Shown here: positions 52,066 through 60,085 of the stretch, one piece after another
How positions within the stretch are numbered: position 1 is the stretch's first letter
Layout of the letters: every line of letters starts with the position of its first letter
From: DAOPYU01 sp942493245
Lineage (GTDB): Bacteria; Sumerlaeota; Sumerlaeia; UBA8349
DNA length: 64,000 bases
Reading direction: 5' to 3'
Assembly: GCA_942493245.1 (NCBI GenBank)
Contig: OW818685.1
Span: 2,480,001-2,544,000 of the forward strand
Translations under genes and position numbers: made by a program
The notes under the pieces: model-generated
The model's input: only the letters and a program-made list of their open reading frames with translations
The model's database searches: none
What the model was told of the DNA's origin: nothing

Positions 52066-54182
52066 GCAAAATTACTCACTCGTCCACGAAAGACCACGAC
52101 ATGACACGCATCTGGATTGCCGTTTGTTTCTGGATCATCGGGGCGTCAAGTCTCTCGGCCCTCGAATTCACGGTGGCTCCCAACGGAAACGACTCGAATG
52201 CGGGTTCTGTCGAGCAACCGTTTGCCACTTTGCAACGCGCCCAACAGGAAGTCCGCAAGGCGGTCGCAGCCGGTTTGAAAGAAAACGTGCGGGTGCAAGT
52301 CCGCGAGGGGGTCTATTACCTCCCGCAGGGGTTGGCGTTCACTCCGGAAGATTCGGGGACAACCGAGTGCGCCATCACGTGGAGCGCTTACCCGAACGAA
52401 AACCCGAAACTGATCGGGGGAACTCGCATCAAGGAATGGCGCGCCTATAAGGATGCCATTCTGGAGGCGGACATACCGGAAGGGATCAATCCCAATCAAC
52501 TGTTCGAGAATGATCGGCGGCTCACTCTGGCGCGTTTTCCCAACACGGGCTACCTGCGTGTGGAAGCGTCGGCAGCGGGCCGTGAGAAGCAGGCGTTTCA
52601 TTACAAATCGGACGATCTCGCTCCTGCCGGTTGGGATGTGACGGGTGGACGCGTCTTCAGTTGGCCCGAAGTCGATTGGTCCTCACAAGACCGGGCCCTG
52701 GCCTCCATCAATTCGCAAACTCGCCTCATAGAATTGTCGGATTCAGGTGGGAAAATGAACCCGGGCAATCGGTACTTTCTCCAGAACATCCTGGCGCTTC
52801 TGGACCGGGCGGGAGAATGTCAAATTAACCTGAAGACCCGGAAGATCTATGCCTGGCCCCGTCAGGCGGGTACATCTCCCCAGAACATGATCGTGGCGTC
52901 GGCAAAGAATATCCTCTCGATACAGGGCCCGTGGGAAAAACCCGTTCGGAACCTTCACTTCGAGGGATTGCACCTGAGTGTGGCACTCGACGAGGGGGTT
53001 CTCTTCTCGGGGTCGAAAAATTGTTCCGTCATTTCGTGTCTGGTCGAAAACGGCGGCGGGTGCGGTGTTGCCGTGTATGGATACTCGCAGAAAATTCGGG
53101 TCGTGAACAATCTCATCCGGCAGCACGGGTATCATGGGGTCAATATCGGGGGACCGGCTATCGGTCAGCGCGACGTCAACCACGACAACACGGTCGAGAA
53201 CAACCACATCCACCACTGCGGCCAACTCGCCGGAGATGGATATGGCGTCGGGATCAACCAGAGCGGGAACAACAAAGTCATCCACAACGACATCCACCAC
53301 ATGCCGCGGTACGGAACCTCCATCAGCGGTCTGCGGTATCAATCGCTGCGTACCCAGGTACCTGGAGTGACCTTCGAGAACCGGTTCAATTTTCTGCATG
53401 CGCGCAACAACCTGCTCGCGTACAACCACATCCACCATGTCAACCAGGACAGTCAGGACACCGGCGCCATGCAGGCCTGGGGCCCGGGTCGCGACAACGT
53501 ACTCGATCACAACCTGATCCACGATGTCGGCAACGAGGAACTGGATCTCCAGAGCGGGATCTATCTCGACGACGCCGCCGACTATTTCACGATCACAAAC
53601 AACATTATCCATGGAATTACGGGGACACATGGAAATCAGACGATGTATCTCAAGGGGATTGGGAACCGCGTTGAGAATAACATCATGATCGTGGATGGCC
53701 ACGCGCAATCCGCCATCCGCTCTTTCTTCATGGCCGACGAGCGGTGCGACACGCATACCTACCGCCGAAATATCATTGCGATCCTGACTCCAGAAGCGGG
53801 AATCTACGACTTTAACAACTGGTCGGACGACCGCGTGGCAGAGTCCGACTGGAATCTCTACTTCAACCCGAACGGTCCTCTGAAAATGCTGGGACAATCT
53901 CCCGGCGGACCGACCTATGAGGCCTGGAGAGCCGCTCTGGGGGGAAAATTCGACGCGCACAGCGTTTCGGCTGATCCGCTCTTTACAGATGCGGCCAAAC
54001 GGGACTACAGCGTGCGCCCGGATTCACCCGCACTCAAACTGGGTTTCAAACCGATCGAAACGCGTGAAATCGGGTTGACGCGCGACTTCCCCAAACGCTT
54101 TCAATCGGAACCCGACTATATCGAGACACAAGCCGCTCAGGGACGCAATTCTGCCAAAACGACCACCGAACCCGCGAAATAA
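52062..54182 (+). CDS. Secreted right-handed beta-helix protein
   Basis: 706 residues. The ATG at 52062 overlaps the E3 stop; ATG 52101 is an alternative closer to the signal (MTRIWIAVCFWIIGASSLSA). DUF1565-like N-terminus (VAPNGNDSNAGSVEQPFATL, PQGLAFTPEDSG) precedes the parallel beta-helix with PbH1 repeats from about 300 to 580 (NSCSVISCLVENGGGCGVAV, VENNHIHHCG, YNHIHHVNQ, ENNIMIVDG). Family members include polysaccharide lyases and hydrolases acting on uronate-rich polymers. No lyase catalytic motif could be assigned, so activity is open. Exported and possibly supplies sugar for the neighbouring catabolic genes. Confidence 0.8.
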   Translation: MSKITHSSTKDHDMTRIWIAVCFWIIGASSLSALEFTVAPNGNDSNAGSVEQPFATLQRAQQEVRKAVAAGLKENVRVQVREGVYYLPQGLAFTPEDSGTTECAITWSAYPNENPKLIGGTRIKEWRAYKDAILEADIPEGINPNQLFENDRRLTLARFPNTGYLRVEASAAGREKQAFHYKSDDLAPAGWDVTGGRVFSWPEVDWSSQDRALASINSQTRLIELSDSGGKMNPGNRYFLQNILALLDRAGECQINLKTRKIYAWPRQAGTSPQNMIVASAKNILSIQGPWEKPVRNLHFEGLHLSVALDEGVLFSGSKNCSVISCLVENGGGCGVAVYGYSQKIRVVNNLIRQHGYHGVNIGGPAIGQRDVNHDNTVENNHIHHCGQLAGDGYGVGINQSGNNKVIHNDIHHMPRYGTSISGLRYQSLRTQVPGVTFENRFNFLHARNNLLAYNHIHHVNQDSQDTGAMQAWGPGRDNVLDHNLIHDVGNEELDLQSGIYLDDAADYFTITNNIIHGITGTHGNQTMYLKGIGNRVENNIMIVDGHAQSAIRSFFMADERCDTHTYRRNIIAILTPEAGIYDFNNWSDDRVAESDWNLYFNPNGPLKMLGQSPGGPTYEAWRAALGGKFDAHSVSADPLFTDAAKRDYSVRPDSPALKLGFKPIETREIGLTRDFPKRFQSEPDYIETQAAQGRNSAKTTTEPAK

Positions 54183-54209
54183 TTCAAGAGGATAAGGGAA
54201 AAACTTCCA

Positions 54210-55502
54210 ATGGAACCGACTATCGAGAATGCTTTGAAGAGCCTGAAAGATCTGGGGACACCGGATAGAATCCGTGTATTGGCTTCCCAGGGATTCACCC
54301 CCGCCGAACGCCCACGCCTGAACGCGCACATCCACTTGCCACCCAACTTTTCGGCTTTCGAGAATGTGGATCAGGTTCTGGCCCTCGCGTCGGAGCAAAA
54401 GATCGGGGTGTTGGGGGTGAGCAATTACTACGACTTCGGCGCCTACGGACCGTTTGCCGCAGGCGCGCGGAAGGCGGGGATTTTCCCGATCTTCGGGCTT
54501 GAAATCATCTGTCTGATAGACGACCTCGTTCGATCGGGCATTCGGGTCAACGACCCGGGCAATCCCGGGAAGTATTATTTCTGCGGCAAGGCGATCTCCC
54601 GCCTGGCGCCTATGAGCCTCCGCGCACAGGAGATTATTCGCAAGATCCGCGAGAATGACACGGACCGGATGGCCAAGGTCGCGGCGGCACTGGGCAAGGT
54701 CTTTACGGAGAACGGAATTGCTCTTTCCCTTTCCTCGGATAACATCATTGACCGCATCGTGCGCCGTCACGGCAGCCCGCGCGCATCGGTCACGCTTCAG
54801 GAACGCCACGCCGCACAGGCCTATCAGGAAGTTCTGTTTGAGAAAGTACCAGAGGCGGATCGTCCCACGGCGCTTCAGAAGATTCTGGGTTCTTCCTGTC
54901 CCCAAAATCCAAGCAACGCCGTGGCCGTTCAGAACGCGATTCGTTCCGCTCTGATGAAGGCGGGAAAAGCGGCCTTCGTCGAGGAAAGTTTTGTGACCTT
55001 CGACGAGGCGCGCGAACTCATCCTCGAACTGGGCGGGGTGCCCTGCTACCCCACCCTGGCCGACGGGGCTTCACCCGTCTGCGAATACGAAACGCCCGTA
55101 GAACACCTGGTCAAGACGCTTCTATCCTCCGGAATCCATGCGGCGGAATTCATCCCGATTCGCAACACCCCTGAAACACTTTTGGAGTATGTCACCACTC
55201 TGCGCCAATCTGGGCTGGTGGTCACTGCGGGTACTGAGCACAACACGCTGGACCTGATCCCCATCGAACCCACGTGCCTCAAGAACGTCCCTGTCCCCGA
55301 ATCGGTTCAGGCGATCTTCTGGGAAGGTGCTTGTGTGATGGCCGCGCACCAGTTCCTGACGCTGCATGGCGAGTGTGGGTATGTGGACGCGCAGGGACAA
55401 CCCAATCCGGCGTATTCCAGCGCGGACGAACGAATTCGAGGATTAGCGGCTCTTGGAGCCGCGGTAATCCGTCAATACCAGGATTCATGTTCTGGGAAAT
55501 AA
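54210..55502 (+). CDS. PHP-domain-like protein
   Basis: 430 residues, ATG 54210 (AAGGG 11 nt upstream). The N-terminal HIH of NAHIHLPPNFSAF resembles PHP motif I, GLEI near residue 98 resembles motif III, and GTEHNT near 347 resembles motif IV. The ITDH/D motif II is replaced by GVSNYYDFG, so metal binding is probably altered. Long helical inserts lie between. Such proteins are found beside rhamnose or fucose genes in PVC and Bacteroidota genomes and are thought to be phosphoesterase- or epimerase-like. Family call by motif only. Confidence 0.6.
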   Translation: MEPTIENALKSLKDLGTPDRIRVLASQGFTPAERPRLNAHIHLPPNFSAFENVDQVLALASEQKIGVLGVSNYYDFGAYGPFAAGARKAGIFPIFGLEIICLIDDLVRSGIRVNDPGNPGKYYFCGKAISRLAPMSLRAQEIIRKIRENDTDRMAKVAAALGKVFTENGIALSLSSDNIIDRIVRRHGSPRASVTLQERHAAQAYQEVLFEKVPEADRPTALQKILGSSCPQNPSNAVAVQNAIRSALMKAGKAAFVEESFVTFDEARELILELGGVPCYPTLADGASPVCEYETPVEHLVKTLLSSGIHAAEFIPIRNTPETLLEYVTTLRQSGLVVTAGTEHNTLDLIPIEPTCLKNVPVPESVQAIFWEGACVMAAHQFLTLHGECGYVDAQGQPNPAYSSADERIRGLAALGAAVIRQYQDSCSGK

Positions 55503-55591
55503 CAAGGCGCTGAGTTTACGAGAATTGAAACGCCTGTAGATTCCATATCCGCAGGTCGAACATAAAAGCCACTTGAAGCAGGAACGAAAGC

Positions 55592-56680
55592 ATGATTGAC
55601 AAGACCCTTCTGATCAACACCATCGCACCGGCTCTGCGCGCTCTTCTGGCGGACAAGGGACACGCATTTCCCATGATCCGTTTTGAAGACGCCCCACACC
55701 CCGATGCCCTCCATTTCGATCCGCAGGCGTGCGAGTCTCAGGACCAAGTGATTGGCGCATTGCTCCGTGCCGTTGCATCCTCCGTGGTCTCCCCCACGGC
55801 CGTGGTTGTCCCTCAATTGGGAACTTTTCATCTGGAACAACCACCCGCCACCCAAGGACGGGCTGCCGGAAAAATAGCCATCGTAACGGGAGCCGCTCAG
55901 GGATTTGGACTTGAAATCGCTCAAGACCTGGCGGCTCAGGGCGCCTGTGTGGCGCTCGCGGATCTCAACCTGACGGGAGCTCAGGAAGCAGCGGCGCGAA
56001 TCAACGGAGAACAGGGAGCCAACCGGGCCATCGGGCTTTCGATCAACGTGACCGACTCCGCATCCGTCGCCGCAGCGTTCCATCAGGTGGTCCGCGCATG
56101 GGGCGGATTTGACCTGCTTGTTTCCAACGCGGGTGTTCTGAAGGCGGGTAGCGTGAAAAGTCAACCCGAGAAGGACTTCGACTTTGTCACCTCGGTGAAT
56201 TACAAAGGGTATTTTCTCTGCGTCCAACAGGCCGCGCCTATTCTTGCCATTCAGCACCAAATTCGTCCCGAGTATCGGAGCGACATCATTCAGATCAACA
56301 GCAAATCGGGTCTGGCCGGGTCGAATCGCAACGGGGCCTACGCCGGCAGTAAATTCGGAGGGATCGGCCTGACGCAATCCTTCGCGCTTGAGCTGGTGGA
56401 GGACGGGATCAAGGTGAATTCCATCTGTCCCGGAAATTTCTTTGACGGTCCCCTCTGGTCCGATCCGCAAAACGGTCTTTTTGCGCAATACCTGCGAACC
56501 GGGAAAGTGCCCGGCGCAACTTCGATCGAAGACGTCAAGCGGTTTTATGAAGCCAAGGTGCCAATGGGACGCGGTTGCACCACTCCCGACGTCATGAAGG
56601 CTCTGTATTACCTCATGGAACAACAATACGAAACCGGACAGGCTGTCCCCGTTACGGGCGGCCAGATCATGCTGAGCTGA
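55592..56680 (+). CDS. SDR family oxidoreductase with N-terminal extension
   Basis: 362 residues, ATG 55592 (CAGGAACG upstream). The first 90 residues are an extension of no known fold. From about 91 it is a classical short-chain dehydrogenase: GKIAIVTGAAQGFG, SNAGVL, then INSKSGLAGSNRNGAYAGSK with the Ser-Tyr-Lys triad near 236, 250 and 254, and SICPGNFFDGPLW. Similar to sorbitol-6-phosphate 2-dehydrogenases, which oxidise a polyol phosphate. It may oxidise or epimerise a sugar intermediate with NAD. It is translated next to an MDR dehydrogenase. Confidence 0.85.
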   Translation: MIDKTLLINTIAPALRALLADKGHAFPMIRFEDAPHPDALHFDPQACESQDQVIGALLRAVASSVVSPTAVVVPQLGTFHLEQPPATQGRAAGKIAIVTGAAQGFGLEIAQDLAAQGACVALADLNLTGAQEAAARINGEQGANRAIGLSINVTDSASVAAAFHQVVRAWGGFDLLVSNAGVLKAGSVKSQPEKDFDFVTSVNYKGYFLCVQQAAPILAIQHQIRPEYRSDIIQINSKSGLAGSNRNGAYAGSKFGGIGLTQSFALELVEDGIKVNSICPGNFFDGPLWSDPQNGLFAQYLRTGKVPGATSIEDVKRFYEAKVPMGRGCTTPDVMKALYYLMEQQYETGQAVPVTGGQIMLS

Positions 56681-56709
56681 ATCGCTTTATATCACAGGAG
56701 GAACGCCTC

Positions 56710-58404
56710 ATGTCCCATGCAACTCAACTGCCGGAAACCCAATACGCCGTCCAGCTTATCGGCCCGAGCGAATTGCGGCTCAACCACGAGAAAGAAGTAT
56801 TCCGTCCAACCGGATATCAAATCCTCGGGAAGGTCGAAGCCACGGGTCTTTGTTTCTCAGATCTGAAGTTGCTCAAACAATTCCAGCAGCACCCCAGAAA
56901 AGCCCCGGTCATATCGGGGATGGACCTCAACGAGATTGAACAAATCCCCAGCTACGTTCCGGGCGACAAACCGACCGTTCCCGGTCATGAAACGGTCATC
57001 CGCATTGTTGCGGTCGGCGACAAGGTGCGACGCCACAAGATCGGAGAACGCTGTCTGGTTCAGACGGATTACCGTGGGCTTCCCTCCGCTCTCAATGGCA
57101 ACGCGTCCTTCGGTTACAACTTTGAAGGCGGCCTTCAGGAGTATGTCCTCATTGATGAACGCGTTTCGCGCGACTTCGAGACGGACGAAAGTTTTCTTCT
57201 GCCCGCGCGCGAAGACCGCAGCGCCGCCGCCATCGCGCTTGTGGAACCCTGGGCCTGCGTCGAGGATTCCTATCAGAATCCGGAACGGCAGCGGATCAAG
57301 GCGGGAGGACACCTTCTTGTCGTGGCCGCTCCCGGTCATCCAATCAAGGGACTGACGGAATCGTTTCACTCCTCTGGAAAACCGGCCTCCATGACCCTTC
57401 TCTGCCCTGAGTCCACCCAGATAGGGAGTCTTCAGAACCTCGGTATTCGCACTCAGGTTGTAGAAAACATTGAGGCCATTCCCAACTCGGCTTTTGATGA
57501 CATCGTGTACTTCGGCGCCTCCCCAGAAACCATCGAAGCGCTGGCTTCCAAGCCGGGAGACCGGTGTATTGTCAACATCGTAACCGGAGGCAAACAGATT
57601 GGACGGCCGGTCCAGATCGGCATTGGTCGCGTTCACTACGGCCAACACCGTTGGATTGGAACCACGGGGTATTCCGCCTCCGACAGTTACCAGACCATCC
57701 CGGCCAATGGAGAGATTCAGGACGGAGACCGATGTCTGGTGATCGGCGCAGGCGGCCCCATGGGGCAGATGCACATCATCCGCGACGTCTGTTCCGGCGC
57801 GAAAGATCTGAAAGTTTTCGGGACAGACTTCGACGATGCGCGCCTGGCCTCGCTTTCGGAAATTGCCGCGCCGCTGGCCAGACAGAACAACGTAGAGTTG
57901 GTCATTACCAACCCGAGCAAATCGCCTCTGGAGGGCACCTTCAGTTACATCGCCATCATGGTGCCGATCGCGCCGGTTGTCTCCGACGCGATCTCCAAGA
58001 GCATGCCTGGGGCGCGTATCAACATCTTTGCGGGCATTCCCGCACCGACCATCCACCCCATTGATCTGGACATGCTCATCACGAAGCGATGTTTCCTCTT
58101 CGGGACCAGCGGGTCGGTTCTGCGCGACATGAAAATCATGCTTGAGAAAGTGGAAAGCGGCCAACTCGATACCAACCTGTCCGTGGATGCCGTTTCGGGA
58201 ATGGAAGGCGCCATCGCCGGAATCGAAGCGGTCGAGAATCGGACGCTGGCCGGGAAAATCATCGTCTATCCGCAGTTACGCGAAATGCCGCTCATTCCGC
58301 TTTCCCAGTTGGAGAATACTTACCCAACGGTCGCGGCAAGACTACAGGCGGGCCGCTGGACAAAAGCCGCCGAAGAAGAACTCTTGCGTGTCGCTGCGCA
58401 CTGA
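56710..58404 (+). CDS. Zinc-type alcohol dehydrogenase with duplicated Rossmann domain
   Basis: 564 residues from ATG 56710 (AGGAGG 8 nt upstream). An earlier ATG at 56575 would overlap the SDR end by over 100 bp without a site. MDR catalytic start VEATGLCFSDLKLL (Cys), VPGHETVIRIVAVGDKV (GHE) and SFGYNFEGGLQEYV. Two nucleotide-fold segments: LLVVAAPGHPIKG near 220 and DRCLVIGAGGPMGQM near 350. Ordinary members are about 350 residues with one Rossmann domain, so the extra 200 form a second one. Probably NAD-dependent oxidation of a sugar or polyol alcohol; which cofactor site is used is unclear. Confidence 0.8.
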   Translation: MSHATQLPETQYAVQLIGPSELRLNHEKEVFRPTGYQILGKVEATGLCFSDLKLLKQFQQHPRKAPVISGMDLNEIEQIPSYVPGDKPTVPGHETVIRIVAVGDKVRRHKIGERCLVQTDYRGLPSALNGNASFGYNFEGGLQEYVLIDERVSRDFETDESFLLPAREDRSAAAIALVEPWACVEDSYQNPERQRIKAGGHLLVVAAPGHPIKGLTESFHSSGKPASMTLLCPESTQIGSLQNLGIRTQVVENIEAIPNSAFDDIVYFGASPETIEALASKPGDRCIVNIVTGGKQIGRPVQIGIGRVHYGQHRWIGTTGYSASDSYQTIPANGEIQDGDRCLVIGAGGPMGQMHIIRDVCSGAKDLKVFGTDFDDARLASLSEIAAPLARQNNVELVITNPSKSPLEGTFSYIAIMVPIAPVVSDAISKSMPGARINIFAGIPAPTIHPIDLDMLITKRCFLFGTSGSVLRDMKIMLEKVESGQLDTNLSVDAVSGMEGAIAGIEAVENRTLAGKIIVYPQLREMPLIPLSQLENTYPTVAARLQAGRWTKAAEEELLRVAAH

Positions 58405-58455
58405 GCCAAAATATAACTGTTTTCTCCTCCCCGAATTTATCGCTTCGAGGAGAAC

Positions 58456-58680
58456 ATGACTACGTCAATCGGGAGAACCACCGCCATGAACTGCGACAAT
58501 AAGGCCAAGAACATGAAACAGTGCAATTGTACTTACGAACCCTGTTCACGCAAAGGCGCTTGCTGCGACTGCGTGACGTATCACCGAAGCAATGGGGAAC
58601 TGCCGGCATGTTACTTTTCGGCGGAAGAGGAACGCACCTACGACCGTTCGATTGAGCACTTCGTGCGTTGTAAATCGTAG
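58456..58680 (+). CDS. DUF6485 family small Cys-rich protein
   Basis: 74 residues, ATG 58456 with GAGGAG 4-5 nt upstream. Eight cysteines in the C-terminal 60 residues, with CNCTYEPCSRKGACCDCVTY and LPACYFSAEEERTYDRS, typical of DUF6485. Probably binds a metal such as zinc or an Fe-S centre. Function unknown. Lies between the MDR and the DUF1080 gene; cotranscription is likely. Confidence 0.8.
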   Translation: MTTSIGRTTAMNCDNKAKNMKQCNCTYEPCSRKGACCDCVTYHRSNGELPACYFSAEEERTYDRSIEHFVRCKS

Positions 58681-58742
58681 GCGGTCCTGTGGCCGTTCTT
58701 CCTGAATCGGCCACTGGAATTCATTCGCGGGAGGACATTTCA

Positions 58743-59597
58743 GTGTCTATGTTTACCATACCCAAATCCGATGTCCGTATTCCACTCCGTTCCGTTGTTC
58801 CGGTTCTTCTGGTTCTTTTCAGTCTGGCGTCCTGTCAGTCTGTCTCCGAGACAAAACAAACGTCGGAAACGCCTGTTGTTTCCACGGAGAAACCGGTGGT
58901 GGCTACGGAGTTGCCTACGCCACCTGCGGAATCAGAAATTACAGTGGATGAAGACCTGGACCAATTCCTGTCGATGGAGGAACGGGCCGCCAAATACCCG
59001 GCGCCGGATCTGAACCTGAGCGGGTGGAAAAGTTACTTTGACGGTCAAACACTCAAGGGATGGATGGAATCCGAGTTCGGCGGCGAAAACAAAGTCCACG
59101 TTCAGGATGGGCGGATCGTCCTCGAGTTTCCCGCATCGGATCTCACCGGTGTGACCTGCACGGAACCTGTCCCGAGAATGAATTACGAGATCGCCCTGAA
59201 AGCCATGCGAATTGATGGAAACGATTTTTTCTGTGGCCTGACCTTCCCGGTCAACGATTCCTGTTGCAGCCTGATCGTGGGTGGATGGGGCGGAACGGTG
59301 GTCGGAATCTCATCCTTCAACAACATGGATGCCTGCAACAATGAAACCACCAAGATGATGAATTTTGAGAAGAACAAGTGGTACGACATCCGGGTGCGCG
59401 TCACTCCGAAACGCATCCAGGCGTGGATTGATGAAAAACTGGTGGTGGACGCTTTTCCGAAAGATCGGAAAATTTCCGTCCGGGCCGAGGTCGCCGCGTC
59501 TCAACCGTTTGGAATTGCCGCGTGGCACACACGGACAGGTTTGCGCGCCATCCAGATTCGCGAAATGACGCCCGAGCAGATTGCGGCGTTCAAGTAA
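58743..59597 (+). CDS. DUF1080 (3-keto-disaccharide hydrolase-like) lipoprotein
   Basis: 284 residues from GTG 58743 (GGGAGG 8 nt upstream); ATG 58749 is the alternative. A lipoprotein signal ends LFSLASC. After a Pro/Thr/Glu linker, residues about 95-285 form the DUF1080 jelly roll: YFDGQTLKGWMESEFGG, GRIVLEFPASDL, KNKWYDIRVRVTPKRI and a C-terminal IQIREM. These domains bind or cleave sugars; the domain is named from 3-keto-disaccharide hydrolases. Last gene of the rightward locus. Confidence 0.82.
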   Translation: MSMFTIPKSDVRIPLRSVVPVLLVLFSLASCQSVSETKQTSETPVVSTEKPVVATELPTPPAESEITVDEDLDQFLSMEERAAKYPAPDLNLSGWKSYFDGQTLKGWMESEFGGENKVHVQDGRIVLEFPASDLTGVTCTEPVPRMNYEIALKAMRIDGNDFFCGLTFPVNDSCCSLIVGGWGGTVVGISSFNNMDACNNETTKMMNFEKNKWYDIRVRVTPKRIQAWIDEKLVVDAFPKDRKISVRAEVAASQPFGIAAWHTRTGLRAIQIREMTPEQIAAFK

Positions 59598-59631
59598 GCG
59601 CTTTTCCTCTGTTCTTCTTTCGCATCTCACA

Positions 59632-59680
59632 AAGACCGCCCGGTCCGTCCCATTGAGGATAGACCGGGCGGTTTCTATTT
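59632..59680 (+). terminator. Intrinsic terminator of the rightward operon
   Basis: Stem ACCGCCCGGTC (59635-59645) / GACCGGGCGGT (59662-59672) with a 16-nt loop, followed by TTCTATTT. Confidence 0.75.
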
Positions 59681-59699
59681 CATTTTCCGGGAACATCTA

Positions 59700-60085
59700 A
59701 AAAAGGTTCTTTGAAAGAATTTGTGGATAGATTTTGATGAGTTTTTCGCATTGGGGCCAAAACACAATCCCGCATTCCGTCATTCCCGCGAAAGCGGGAA
59801 CCCAGATCCGGGACGTTCTGGTTGATCGCGTTTACCTTGGATTTTCCCCCTGTTTTCCCGTTCGCGCTACTCTGGGTCCCCGCGTTCGCGGGGATGACGA
59901 ACGGGGGCGAGAGTCGGGAGATTCGGGCAGAGGGCCGGGAAAAAGGCATAGCGCAAAACTGAGTCCGGAAATGCGGTCCGGTCTCAGGGCTTCCAGAAAG
60001 CCAGAAGCGCCTCTATTCAGAAGGTTAACAAGATGAACGTCCCCTCTGTTTACCCACAAATTCTTTTGAAGAGGCCTAAAAAAAA
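59700..60085. repeat. Gene-free stretch with a pair of GCGAAAGCGGG-type repeats
   Basis: At about 59778-59805 CATTCCCGCGAAAGCGGGAA can form a short hairpin; at about 59873-59898 CCCCGCGTTCGCGGGGATGA is a diverged partner. This is a widespread class of bacterial intergenic repeat. No gene seen in the rest. Confidence 0.55.

Noticed and set aside
52743..53960. Minus-strand ORF of 405 codons
   Set aside because: Opposite the beta-helix protein; Val/Asp-rich shadow of Asn- and His-rich repeats.
56857..58164. Minus-strand ORF of 435 codons
   Set aside because: Opposite the MDR dehydrogenase, whose motifs are clear.
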